Program-made: the position numbers and the translations under genes
In this document: positions 56,169 to 64,000 of the stretch, piece after piece
Layout of the letters: each line of letters begins with the position of its first letter
Numbering within the stretch: the first letter of the stretch is position 1
Assembly (NCBI GenBank): GCA_030065095.1
Contig: JASJDP010000006.1
Location: 142,777-206,776, forward strand
DNA from: Rhodobacter sp.
GTDB lineage: Bacteria > Pseudomonadota > Alphaproteobacteria > Rhodobacterales > Rhodobacteraceae
Direction: 5' to 3'
Length of the DNA stretch: 64,000 nt
Notes under the pieces: model-generated
What the model was told of the DNA's origin: nothing
What the model saw: the letters and a program-made list of their open reading frames with translations, nothing else
The model's database searches: none

Positions 56169-57529
56169 CCCGCACGCTGTCGTTGCGGGCACGGCTGACG
56201 GCGATCATCCTGTTGCCGATCCTTGCCGTGGCGACCGTCGTGGGTCTGTGGCAGTTGAACAACGCAAGACGCACGGCGGCCGACGTGTTCAACCGCAGCC
56301 TGCTCTCGGCCGCGCTGGCGGTTGCAAACGACGTCGCGATTTCCGGCGGCGACGCCCTGTCGCCGCGGACACGGGACATTCTGGCGGATACCTCGGGCGG
56401 TCTGGTCTTTTATCACGTCTACGCGCCGGACGGGGTCATCGTCGCCGGCTACGCGACCCCGCCGGTCGGCATCCCGCGCCCCGAAGCCGAGGCGGCAAGC
56501 CCGGCCTATTTCCAGGCCTCGTATCTCGGCCGCACGGTCAGCGGCGTGCGCCTGCAAAACCAGACGCAGGTTGACGGATTCGCCGGTATCTTCACGACCA
56601 CGGTGTGGCAGGACAATGCGGTCCGGACCGCGTTCGTCCGTGATTTGGTGGCGCGGTCCATGGTGACGATATGCGGGCTGATCGTTTCGCTCGCCCTGAT
56701 CGTCTGGTTCGGCGTCCGGCTTGGCCTGCGACCCCTGCTCGACCTCGAACACGCGATCGAACGGCGCTCGAGCGACGAGCTTTCGCCGATCCAAAGGCCG
56801 GTCCCGACCGAAGTCGAAGGTATCGTGCGGACCCTGAACCGTCTCTTTGCCCAGGTCTCGCGCAGCATGACGGCCCAGGCCGAGTTCATCTCGAACGCCG
56901 CGCATCAGCTGAGAAACCCGATTGCAGGCGTGCTTTCCCTGGCCGAAGCCGTCCACAGCGCGCCGAGCGCCGACGAGGCGAAGCGCCGCTCGTCCGATCT
57001 TCTGACGGCAGCGCGGGAGACCGCCGATCTGAGCCAGAAGCTTCTGCTTCTGGAGCGGGCCACGTCCGTCAGTCCCACCTCGGCATTCCAGTTGATCGAT
57101 CTCGACGCGACGCTGCCCGACTGGATCGGGGCCTATCGCAAAAAAAAGTGCGGATCCGGCGTTCGGATCGAACTGGATCTGCGCAACGAGCTTGGAAGCC
57201 TTAGCTGCGACCCGACGATGCTGCGGGAAGCGATACGGAACCTGCTGGACAACGCCATCCAACACGGCGGGCTGGACCTGACCGGGATAACCGTATGCGC
57301 CGAAGCAGCGCACGACTGGCTGTACCTGTCGGTCTCGGACAACGGTCGAGGGATTTCACCGGCGGATCTGGGGTCGGCGCGCGAACGCTTCCGCCAGATC
57401 GCCCCGACGTCGACGAGCGGCTTGGGCCTGTCCATCGTCGAAGCCATCGTCGAAGGACATGGCGGCAGTCTGGGGATGGCATCGCTCGACCCGGGCCTGA
57501 AGGTTGAACTGCGCCTTCCGGTTCGCTGA
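56165..57529 (+). CDS. tctE: Sensor histidine kinase (TctE-like)
   Basis: The 454-residue protein has an N-terminal membrane helix, a periplasmic TctE-type sensor domain (residues about 32-165) and a second helix (166-190). The H-box is ISNAAHQLRNPIAGVLSLAE, the N-box REAIRNLLDNAIQHGG, and the G-boxes SDNGRGISPADLG and GLGLSIVEAIVEGHGG. It should sense a carboxylate in the periplasm and phosphorylate TctD. Confidence 0.93.
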   Translation: MTRTLSLRARLTAIILLPILAVATVVGLWQLNNARRTAADVFNRSLLSAALAVANDVAISGGDALSPRTRDILADTSGGLVFYHVYAPDGVIVAGYATPPVGIPRPEAEAASPAYFQASYLGRTVSGVRLQNQTQVDGFAGIFTTTVWQDNAVRTAFVRDLVARSMVTICGLIVSLALIVWFGVRLGLRPLLDLEHAIERRSSDELSPIQRPVPTEVEGIVRTLNRLFAQVSRSMTAQAEFISNAAHQLRNPIAGVLSLAEAVHSAPSADEAKRRSSDLLTAARETADLSQKLLLLERATSVSPTSAFQLIDLDATLPDWIGAYRKKKCGSGVRIELDLRNELGSLSCDPTMLREAIRNLLDNAIQHGGLDLTGITVCAEAAHDWLYLSVSDNGRGISPADLGSARERFRQIAPTSTSGLGLSIVEAIVEGHGGSLGMASLDPGLKVELRLPVR

Positions 57530-57630
57530 GGATTTGGGTGGCCGTCCTGTGCCTGGGCGGGCGAGCCGTCGCAAACCTTGGCGCCATAGGGATGGCCCGG
57601 CGCGCCGGCGTTCGATCCCGTCGACGAAAG

Positions 57631-57663
57631 ACGGATGGCGCGCCATTGGGACGCGCCATCCGT
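57631..57663. terminator. Inverted repeat between tctE and DUF1772 genes
   Basis: Twelve-base perfect arms (ACGGATGGCGCG and CGCGCCATCCGT) enclose nine bases. No T-run follows on either strand. It lies between two converging genes, so a bidirectional terminator or mRNA-stabilising hairpin is likely. Confidence 0.6.
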
Positions 57664-57678
57664 ATCAGGTTCCCGCCG

Positions 57679-58188
57679 TCACGCCGATCGAACCTGGGCC
57701 TGCATCATCCACAGAAGTCCGAACAAGAGCATCGCGGCGGAAACGGCGCAGGCAACGGTCCGGACCGTGTTCCAGGTCGTCCAGCGGGGCAGGTAGGTGC
57801 CGGTCCAGTAATCCCGCGTCGCGTCCGCCGACAGGTCCATTCCGGCAAGGGCCTCGTTCATCGGCACGTTGAAGAAGACCGTCACGGCGAAGCAGCCGAT
57901 CAGATAGACGAGGCCGGCCAGCAGGATCAAAGTTCCGGACGCACCGCCCAGATAGAGGGCGCTGTATCCGACGATCAGCAGCGACACCGCCGCCATTCCC
58001 AGAAACAGGGTCATGAAGACCCAGCGAAAGACCTCGCGGTTGATGACCTGCATCGCCTCGACCCCGCCGACGCCGCCCGTGTGGGCCAGCGAACGCATGA
58101 TGAAGTCGGAGAATGCCAGGAAGACGCCGCCGACCAGTGCGTAGGCGAGGACGGCGAACTGGGTGAGGAAGAAGAACCAGGTAGACAT
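57679..58188 (-). CDS. DUF1772 domain membrane protein
   Basis: The 169-residue protein has four membrane segments, NREVFRWVFM and FFNVPMNEALA, and a C-terminal DYWTGTYLPRWTTWNTVRTVA, the conserved block of DUF1772. Family members include an anthrone-oxygenase-like group; the biochemical role here is unknown. The ATG at 58188 is chosen because upstream sequence overlaps the metallohydrolase gene in another frame. It lies 74 bases after that gene and is probably in its operon. Confidence 0.85.
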   Translation of the reverse strand: MSTWFFFLTQFAVLAYALVGGVFLAFSDFIMRSLAHTGGVGGVEAMQVINREVFRWVFMTLFLGMAAVSLLIVGYSALYLGGASGTLILLAGLVYLIGCFAVTVFFNVPMNEALAGMDLSADATRDYWTGTYLPRWTTWNTVRTVACAVSAAMLLFGLLWMMQAQVRSA

Positions 58189-58262
58189 GGGAAATCCCTT
58201 AATTGCTTGGATTTGGGGAGGGTTCCGGCAGGGTGCGCAGGCGCCCGCCGAAGTGGGATGGA

Positions 58263-59318
58263 TCAGTGCATGATGGCGTAAAGCAGCACGGTCTCGCAGT
58301 GGCTGTCGGCCCAGAGGTCGACGACGGAAAGCTCGTCTTGCCACCGTTCGATGATGCCCGCGGCGCATTCGTCGCGAACCGACTCCATCGCGATGCGATA
58401 GGCCAGGTTGCCGTTCTGGAACTCGACGAGTTGCATACTCTCCATCATCCGGCCGCCAAAGCTTGGCATCAGGCCGTAGACCGAGTTCCAAACGTCTTCT
58501 GCATAGGCTTTCGCCTTCACGACGTCGTCGCGATTGCCAAGCACCGACACATGCCCCGACAGGAAGTGCTCGAAGTCGTAGGCGAGGAACGTCTCGAAAT
58601 TGGCCATGTAGCCGGCGACGTTGCTGGTCGCACCGAAATTCATGAACGGGGCCTCGCCGGGTGTGATCGTGTCGATCGCCATGAGGAATTTCTGTTCCGG
58701 CAAATAGATCATCACGTCGACGTCTTCGGCGTGGAAGTTGGCCGTTTGCAGTTCGATCGGAACGCCGCCGATTGTAAGTTCCAGCGCCTCGCCGAAGGTC
58801 TCGGTCGGGGTCAGCATGCCGCGCAGGGGCGACCTGGCGAGGCTGTCGGCGTTCTCCGCCGCCGCGATCACGCTGAGGCCCTCGATATCGGCGAAGGTAT
58901 AGCCGCCGCCATTGTGGTCGGCATGGGCGTGACTCATGATAAAATGGGTGATCGGCACACCCGGAGCTTTCATCTCGATCGCGGCGCGCAGGCCCGCACC
59001 AAAGCTCGGCGGTGCGTCGAAGACCACCACGCCCGCGTCGGTGACAAGAAACGCCGACTGGTAGATCAGATCGGTGACGAAGAAGAGACCCGGCTCGATC
59101 TCGCTCACATGCAGTCCGAAATCGGTGTTGATCTGAGCCGCCCGCGCCCGCATGGCCGGAAGCTCCGGTGCGAAATGGCGGAAGCTGTCGGGATGATCGG
59201 CCTGGACCGAGATGGTGTTGGCGGGATTGTGGCCATGCCCGGCACCCGCAAGAGCCGAAGGGCTCTCGCCAAACACCGCAAGGCAGGCGATGGTGGATAC
59301 AGACATCAGGTATCGCAT
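58263..59318 (-). CDS. Periplasmic MBL-fold metallohydrolase
   Basis: The 351-residue protein starts with a signal peptide (residues 1-24). The zinc motif HAHADH lies in IMSHAHADHNGGG (about residues 128-140); another His in SGHVSVLGN may complete the site. The family includes lactonases and sulfatase-like hydrolases. It is probably co-transcribed with the DUF1772 gene and controlled by the upstream AraC-type regulator. Confidence 0.88.
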   Translation of the reverse strand: MRYLMSVSTIACLAVFGESPSALAGAGHGHNPANTISVQADHPDSFRHFAPELPAMRARAAQINTDFGLHVSEIEPGLFFVTDLIYQSAFLVTDAGVVVFDAPPSFGAGLRAAIEMKAPGVPITHFIMSHAHADHNGGGYTFADIEGLSVIAAAENADSLARSPLRGMLTPTETFGEALELTIGGVPIELQTANFHAEDVDVMIYLPEQKFLMAIDTITPGEAPFMNFGATSNVAGYMANFETFLAYDFEHFLSGHVSVLGNRDDVVKAKAYAEDVWNSVYGLMPSFGGRMMESMQLVEFQNGNLAYRIAMESVRDECAAGIIERWQDELSVVDLWADSHCETVLLYAIMH

Positions 59319-59421
59319 TGGTTTCTCCCTTGGTTGAAGCGATGCCCAAGGGATAGGCGGCGGGCCGTGGCGCCGTATTGACCGGGCCTGCCGTTGTTTT
59401 GACCGTTGCCGCCAATAGGGG

Positions 59422-60426
59422 TCAGGCGGTGGACCGGTCCTTGCGGTAGCTGGCCGGTGTGTGCCCAACCCAGCGCTTGAAGGCGCGGGTGAACGAGCTT
59501 TGCTCCGAGAAACCGGTCAGGAATGCGACCTCGGCCAGCGAGTACCGCTCGTCCCGCAACAGGCCCTTGGCCAATTCGCTCCGCGTCGACTCGGTGAGTG
59601 TCTGAAAGCTCAGGCCATGTTCGGACAGGCGCCGGTGGAAGGACCGCGCACTCATGCCCAGGCTGCGGGCGATATCCCCCATCCTGGGCAACCCCTCGCT
59701 GAGCGACCGCGCAATCGCATCCTTGGTCCGGGTTTCCAGCGAGTCGTCCCGTCCGATCTCGTCCAGTTCCGCATCCAGATGCGAAACGAGAAAGCGGGTA
59801 ATTCCTTCGTCGCCCAGTCTATTCGGCTGTGCAAGCGCCTCGGACGAGATCAGCAGAGCGTCCAGATCCGACCCGAACTGAACCGGGCAGCCGAAATAGG
59901 CCTCGTGGTGTTTCACCGTTTTTGGCGGATCATGTTTGATGTACACCGCGAGAGGCGAGAACGGGACAGGGGAAACCTGCCGGCTGATCGACACGGCGCT
60001 CGCGAGCGTCGCTTCGTTCGAAAGCCGCAGTCCCAGCCGCCGGACGCCCGAGCGGTGGAGGATGAAGAGCCTTCCACGATCCGTCTGGCGGAGTTCGTAT
60101 TCGACGACACTGGTCCAAAGGCGGGCGTAGCGCGCCACGCGCGCGTAGGATCCCAGCAAGGTAGGCGCCGCCTTCCAGGCAAGACCGAGCGCCCCATAGT
60201 CGTCCGGGCTCAACAGTTTCGCGCCCTTCAGCGGAAGGTCGGTGACGTCGGTTTCTGCGCTGATCCGTTCCAGAAGGTCGTAATAGTCCGTGTCGATCAG
60301 CATGACCTTGGGATCGGTCTCGGCGTCGTGGTCAAGGCCGACGGAGGCCAGCAGACCGCGCCTGTCGACACCCGCCCCGGCCGCCGCCACCATCTTTCTC
60401 GCAAAAAGAGATGTAACGTATCCCAT
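59422..60426 (-). CDS. AraC-family transcriptional regulator
   Basis: The 334-residue protein has an N-terminal arabinose-binding-like effector domain and a C-terminal double HTH (ARSLGMSARSFHRRLSEHGL and AEVAFLTGFSEQSSFTRAF). It is of the type that controls degradation of nearby substrates. It lies 103 bases upstream of the metallohydrolase gene on the same strand. Confidence 0.92.
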   Translation of the reverse strand: MGYVTSLFARKMVAAAGAGVDRRGLLASVGLDHDAETDPKVMLIDTDYYDLLERISAETDVTDLPLKGAKLLSPDDYGALGLAWKAAPTLLGSYARVARYARLWTSVVEYELRQTDRGRLFILHRSGVRRLGLRLSNEATLASAVSISRQVSPVPFSPLAVYIKHDPPKTVKHHEAYFGCPVQFGSDLDALLISSEALAQPNRLGDEGITRFLVSHLDAELDEIGRDDSLETRTKDAIARSLSEGLPRMGDIARSLGMSARSFHRRLSEHGLSFQTLTESTRSELAKGLLRDERYSLAEVAFLTGFSEQSSFTRAFKRWVGHTPASYRKDRSTA

Positions 60427-60679
60427 GACCACAAAGATTAGTCGGCAACGCCGTGAGTTCCAGACGCAGGCATCCCGTGGCCCGGGCCCGGACGCCGAAC
60501 CACGCGACGGAGAAAGAGCGCCAAGAAGACCGGCTGCGTGGCGCGCGGCTTGGCGATATGGGATACCGCGCGCACCGGCATGCCGCCATTGAGGCGATGA
60601 CAGCCTTCGGGATCGACGGGCGAGATTGACGATAGCCTGCGTACCGCTGCCGTGGTCGGCTCATGAATTCGTTTGTTCG

Positions 60680-61591
60680 TCACGCGATCCAATCCGAATG
60701 AGGCTGCGACAGCAGCGATTTCAGGCGCGCCTCCAGCAGATCGCGGAACTTCAGAAGCGTCGCGGATACCAGCCTTCTGTCGGGCATCACGATCATGATG
60801 TCCGCGGGATCGGCCTGCGTCCATTCGGGCAGGATTGTGACGAGGCGGCCCGTTTTCAGCGCGCCCTGCACGTCCCAGAATGATTTCAGCGCGACGCCAA
60901 GTCCGGCGACACACATGGAGAGAAGCGCGTCGCCGGAAACGCATTTGACGCGCACCCGGGGTTTGGCCAGATGCACCCGCCCATCCGGGCCGCGCAGCCG
61001 CCAGGACGGCGCATTTCCCAAAAGGAGGCCGTCACAGGTGTCGAGATCTTCCACGCACGTACTCTCCGAGTGCCGCTCAAGATATTGCGGTGCGGCGACG
61101 AGCAGCCGGTGATTGTTGGCGATCCGCCGGATGATGTGGTGGTCCTGTGCGTTTGCGCCGATGCGGACCGTCAGATCGATTTGATCGCGATCCAGATCCT
61201 GAACGGAATCCGTGAGATGAAGATCCACGGATACGGCAGGATGTGTCTTGAGAAACTCCATGACAATCGGCGTGACGCAGACATCTCCCAGCCGCGACGG
61301 AGCCGAGACAACAATGTGACCGCTCAGGACGCCATCGGCTTCGTCCCGCTCCGAGAAGGCGGCGGCAGCGCTTGTCAGCTCGCAGGCGTCGCGCAGTTTG
61401 CGGGCGCCGGTCGCCGTCAGAAACAAGCCCGTCGGCGCGCGATTGAAGAGCCGCTCGCCCACATGCGCCTCCAACCGATCCAGCCGGCGCGCAACGCTCG
61501 ACGGGGCCTGCCCCCTGTCGCGCCCGACGGCAGAGAAACTGCCACGCTTGGCCAGCTCCTGCATGAGTTCAAGATCGCCGATCAGGTCCAT
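60680..61591 (-). CDS. LysR-type transcriptional regulator
   Basis: The 303-residue protein has the N-terminal HTH (DLELMQELAKRGSFSAVGRD, then APSSVARRLDRLEAHVGERL) and a LysR effector domain. It is divergent from the gamma-butyrobetaine-hydroxylase-like remnant, and an inverted repeat lies directly before its start. It probably once controlled that gene. Confidence 0.9.
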   Translation of the reverse strand: MDLIGDLELMQELAKRGSFSAVGRDRGQAPSSVARRLDRLEAHVGERLFNRAPTGLFLTATGARKLRDACELTSAAAAFSERDEADGVLSGHIVVSAPSRLGDVCVTPIVMEFLKTHPAVSVDLHLTDSVQDLDRDQIDLTVRIGANAQDHHIIRRIANNHRLLVAAPQYLERHSESTCVEDLDTCDGLLLGNAPSWRLRGPDGRVHLAKPRVRVKCVSGDALLSMCVAGLGVALKSFWDVQGALKTGRLVTILPEWTQADPADIMIVMPDRRLVSATLLKFRDLLEARLKSLLSQPHSDWIA

Positions 61592-61597
61592 GTCACA

Positions 61598-61618
61598 CCT
61601 TTGCGTTTCACGCAAAGG
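61598..61618. promoter_or_regulatory. Inverted repeat upstream of lysR gene
   Basis: Perfect 9-base arms CCTTTGCGT and ACGCAAAGG are separated by TTC, 7 bases before the LysR start. A T-N11-A pattern is present within. A LysR operator is the likely meaning. Confidence 0.6.
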
Positions 61619-61697
61619 AGGCTCGCGCAAACTGTGCCTTTTGAAAAACTCTGCCCGCCCCACGTCATCCGTCAGCTCGGCAACGGAGGTATTGAAC

Positions 61698-62072
61698 ATG
61701 GGCATGCACGACACACGGCTTTCGTCCCAGGGAGTGATCGCCACCGATATCGACACCGGCCATCTTACGGTTCGCTGGGCCAAGGGCGGCGCGGCGCGCT
61801 TTCACTTCCAGTGGCTGCGGGACAACTGCCGCTCGGATCATCGCTTTGATCGCAAAACCGGCGGGCGCAAGGCGCTGACCGAATCCATCGCGGCTGATCT
61901 CGGCGCCAAGGACATCCAAATCGAAAACGGCGGTCTGCGCATTGCCTGGTCCGATGAGGAGACAGAGAGCTGGTTCGATCCCGACTGGCTTGCCAAGAAC
62001 GCCTATGACCCGGGCGACCGGCCTTCGAAAACCCGCCCGGAGCCACGGGGGCCGAATACACCGGCGCGCTAA
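61698..62072 (+). pseudogene. Gamma-butyrobetaine hydroxylase-like gene, N-terminal remnant
   Basis: The open frame gives 124 residues with the GBBH-like N-terminal (DUF971) domain: ARFHFQWLRDNCRSDHRF and ESWFDPDWLAKNAYDPGD. A normal enzyme of this family has about 380 residues with a TauD-type C-terminal catalytic domain. Here the frame stops at 62072. A fragment of the catalytic domain (VLHCLQNDVAGGASQYVD) resumes in another frame at 62096. About 110 residues are missing between, so the gene is broken. GGAGG precedes the start. Confidence 0.75.
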
Positions 62073-62095
62073 GGACGTTCACCAACAGGGACGCG

Positions 62096-62854
62096 ATGGT
62101 GTTGCATTGCCTGCAAAACGACGTGGCCGGAGGCGCATCGCAATATGTCGACGTGGCGCAGGTTGTCGTGCTCGGCGCCATCGACCTTGGATTGTCCGCG
62201 AGCCTCGCCGCCTTCATCACGGCGCTGCAGCCCATCATGACCGGCGTGTTGTCCTCCCGCTTGACCGGCGAGCGTGTCGCCCTGCGGGAATGGGCCGGGC
62301 TTGGCTTGGGTCTTGCCGCCGTTGCAATCGTTATCGGCGACGGCATCGCGCTCGGCGGCTCGGTCATCGCATATGACCTGCCGTTCCTTGCGGTGATCTC
62401 GATCACGGTGGCGTCGCTGATCGACCGCAGCGCGACGGTTGAGGGCATGAACTCGGCCCCCTTGCTTCTCGTCACCTTCTGGCACGGCGTCGCGTCGCTG
62501 GCTGTCCTTGCGCCGATGGCGATCGGACTTGAGGGCCTGCAGGCCGAGTGGAACGCCAATCTTGTGTTCGCCGTCGTTTGGCTGGCGCGTGTCATCTCGC
62601 TTGCAGCCTATGGATTGATGTTCGTGCTTCTGCGGCGGCTGTCCGCGCCGCGCGTGGCAAGCCTGACGTATCTCTCCCCGCCGGTGACGATGGTAATGGC
62701 CTGGATGCTCTTCGGTGAAACGCTGACGCTTGCCGGCCTGGTGGGCCTGGGTATCGCAGCCGCGTCCGTCGGCCTTACTCTGACCCCGCGCCGCCCGGAC
62801 GACGCTGGAACCAACGCCCGCAGCCGCGCGCGCGAACCGATCCCGGCGGAATAA
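62096..62854 (+). CDS. EamA/DMT transporter fused to GBBH catalytic-domain fragment
   Basis: The 252-residue frame starts with about 18 residues from a TauD/GBBH domain (VLHCLQNDVAGGASQYVD). It switches near residue 22-28 to EamA sequence: AIDLGLSASLAAFITALQPI, LTGERVALREWAGLGLGL and YLSPPVTMVMAWMLFGE. EamA transporters have about ten helices; the first two or so are absent. It is probably non-functional. The join marks a deletion that removed the end of one gene and the start of another. Confidence 0.72.
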   Translation: MVLHCLQNDVAGGASQYVDVAQVVVLGAIDLGLSASLAAFITALQPIMTGVLSSRLTGERVALREWAGLGLGLAAVAIVIGDGIALGGSVIAYDLPFLAVISITVASLIDRSATVEGMNSAPLLLVTFWHGVASLAVLAPMAIGLEGLQAEWNANLVFAVVWLARVISLAAYGLMFVLLRRLSAPRVASLTYLSPPVTMVMAWMLFGETLTLAGLVGLGIAAASVGLTLTPRRPDDAGTNARSRAREPIPAE

Positions 62855-63111
62855 GCCCGTTGCAAACGGAGTGGGCGGAGCATGGCTTGGCCGCCCACTT
62901 CTACAGCGGCGGCCTGAAGGAAATGAGCCACTGGCGAACTGCATCTCGTCCTATCGGCGGCCAAGTCTTGTGTCCCGTCGCCATCATCGGGTTACTAAGC
63001 GCCCTGGGTGTGGCCGGTTCCCCAAGGTAAACCGCCGCAACCCGCCGGGATGTTCGGCCCAAGCATGGCGTAGAATGGGCGCTTCCTATTGGTTCCCCTC
63101 AGAAATCCTGC

Positions 63112-64000
63112 TCAGACACGGGCCGCGCGCCCGGCCCGCCGGTCCGTCTGCGGCCGCACGTCGAACCTGTTCTTGTACGAATTCGAAAAATGCCCGCTGC
63201 TCGAGAAACCTGTCGCCTCCGCGATCTCGCCGATACTCATCGTCGAGCTCCTCACAAGCCGCCGCCCGACCGCCAGGCGCAGACCGCGGTAATAGTCCAT
63301 GGCGCTTTCGCCCAATACTTCGGCAAAGAGCCGGTTGAGATGCCGCGGCGTGACCCCGGCCACGAGCGCCAGTTGCCGCAGGCTCAGCGGATCGGCGACG
63401 TGGCTTTCCATCGCCGAGACCGCCTCGACGACATGCGGGCTTGAACTGCCGACACGCTCGGCAATCCCGCCGCGCTGCGGCGCCGTGGCCGCGCGGATGT
63501 CGGTATGAAGAAACCAGTCGCTGACCAGCCGGGCGAAGGCGCTGCCGTGCTGGCCTGCGATCAACGTGTGCATCAGGTCGAGCGGGGCCACACCGCCGCC
63601 GCATGTCACCCGGTCGCGGTCGATGACATAAAGCCGTCTTTCGATCAGCAGATCAGGAAAGCGCTCGGCCAGCATCGGCGCGTGCTCCCAATGCACGGTC
63701 ATCCGCCGCCCGGCAAGCAGGCCGGCCCTGGCCAGGATCACCGCCCCGCCGGAGACCCCGCCGATCCGCACGCCGCGCCTGTCAAGCTGCCGCAACCAGG
63801 CAAAGGTCGCGTCGTCGTCAAAGCCGAACGGGTCACCACCGGCGACGACCAGCAAAAGGTCGAGCTCCACATTTGCGCCGATCTCATGGACGCGCTCGAC
63901 CGAGGCGGAACCAGAGCTTTGCGCCCGATCCGCTTCGGCAAAATGGATGATGTCATAGAGCGATTTTCGCGACAGCAGGTTGGCCGCACGCAACGGCTCT
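63112..64000 (-). CDS. GlxA-type AraC regulator (DJ-1/PfpI domain), 5' end outside window
   Basis: The frame is open to the right edge. The visible start EPLRAANLLS is the conserved region of the DJ-1/PfpI-like domain in GlxA-type regulators, so the N-terminus lies beyond base 64000. The amidase-like domain (GGVSGGAVILARAGLLAGRR) is followed by an AraC HTH (LRQLALVAGVTPRHLNRLFAEV and IGEIAEATGFSSSGHFSNSY). Members often control carnitine, choline or betaine catabolism. The adjacent gamma-butyrobetaine-hydroxylase remnant fits that. Confidence 0.88.
   Translation of the reverse strand, partial: EPLRAANLLSRKSLYDIIHFAEADRAQSSGSASVERVHEIGANVELDLLLVVAGGDPFGFDDDATFAWLRQLDRRGVRIGGVSGGAVILARAGLLAGRRMTVHWEHAPMLAERFPDLLIERRLYVIDRDRVTCGGGVAPLDLMHTLIAGQHGSAFARLVSDWFLHTDIRAATAPQRGGIAERVGSSSPHVVEAVSAMESHVADPLSLRQLALVAGVTPRHLNRLFAEVLGESAMDYYRGLRLAVGRRLVRSSTMSIGEIAEATGFSSSGHFSNSYKNRFDVRPQTDRRAGRAARV

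Noticed and set aside
1-64000. tRNA, rRNA, CRISPR or prophage
   Set aside because: No cloverleaf, rRNA-like segment, regularly spaced direct repeats or phage structural genes were recognised by eye. A tRNAscan or CRISPR search would be decisive.

Overview
The window looks like a chromosome segment of an alphaproteobacterium, most probably a member of the Rhodobacteraceae (Roseobacter group). The reasons are high GC, many GTG/TTG starts, ATGA/GTGA-coupled operons, a two-gene pntA-pntB transhydrogenase, DUF3422, an H-type lectin-domain protein and tripartite tricarboxylate (TTT) transporters. I assign this from protein character alone. No rRNA, tRNA or CRISPR array was recognised.

1-15.8 kb is a Wzx/Wzy-type exopolysaccharide locus: a chain-length regulator with a BY-kinase-like domain (cut by the left edge), an O-antigen polymerase/ligase-like protein, one GT2 and three GT4 glycosyltransferases, a Wzx flippase, an ExoY-like initiating phosphotransferase and a secreted, possibly beta-helical protein. 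Inside it lies an unusual set: a nucleotidyltransferase-like protein, a kinase-like protein with an extra N-terminal domain, and, facing them, a fused copy of both in which the recognisable catalytic residues of the nucleotidyltransferase and kinase parts are lost.

16.0-22.3 kb is an accessory island. A five-gene minus-strand operon encodes a YqcI/YcgG-family (heme N-hydroxylase-type) protein, a small cupin, an ATP-grasp ligase, an MFS exporter and a second ATP-grasp ligase. It reads as a compact natural-product pathway that may start with N-hydroxylation. A fragment of an IS5-type transposase lies downstream and a fragment of an IS3-type transposase upstream. An H-type lectin-domain gene lies just outside.

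22.3-45.2 kb is mostly housekeeping and catabolism: a glycosyltransferase-like gene, rsgA, a peptide or amino-acid derivative locus (two M20 hydrolases and a DAO-type flavoprotein, divergent from a complete dipeptide-type ABC importer), a YeeE/YedE sulfur transporter, DUF3422, a 3-hydroxyisobutyrate-dehydrogenase-like enzyme, a dienelactone hydrolase, pntAB, a methyltransferase-like membrane protein, an SDR and kynureninase.

45.3-57.5 kb is a polycarboxylate island. It holds tcuB-tcuA with divergent tcuR, and a six-gene operon for TTT uptake (binding protein, fused TctA-TctB permease) and catabolism (isopropylmalate/tartrate dehydrogenase-like, PrpF/GalD-like isomerase, a small unknown protein, a 2-hydroxyacid dehydrogenase). 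A TctD-TctE two-component system is divergent from this operon.

57.6-64 kb holds a DUF1772 protein, a periplasmic metallo-beta-lactamase-fold hydrolase, AraC and LysR regulators, a deletion scar joining the remains of a gamma-butyrobetaine-hydroxylase-like gene to an N-terminally truncated EamA transporter, and a GlxA-type regulator cut by the right edge.
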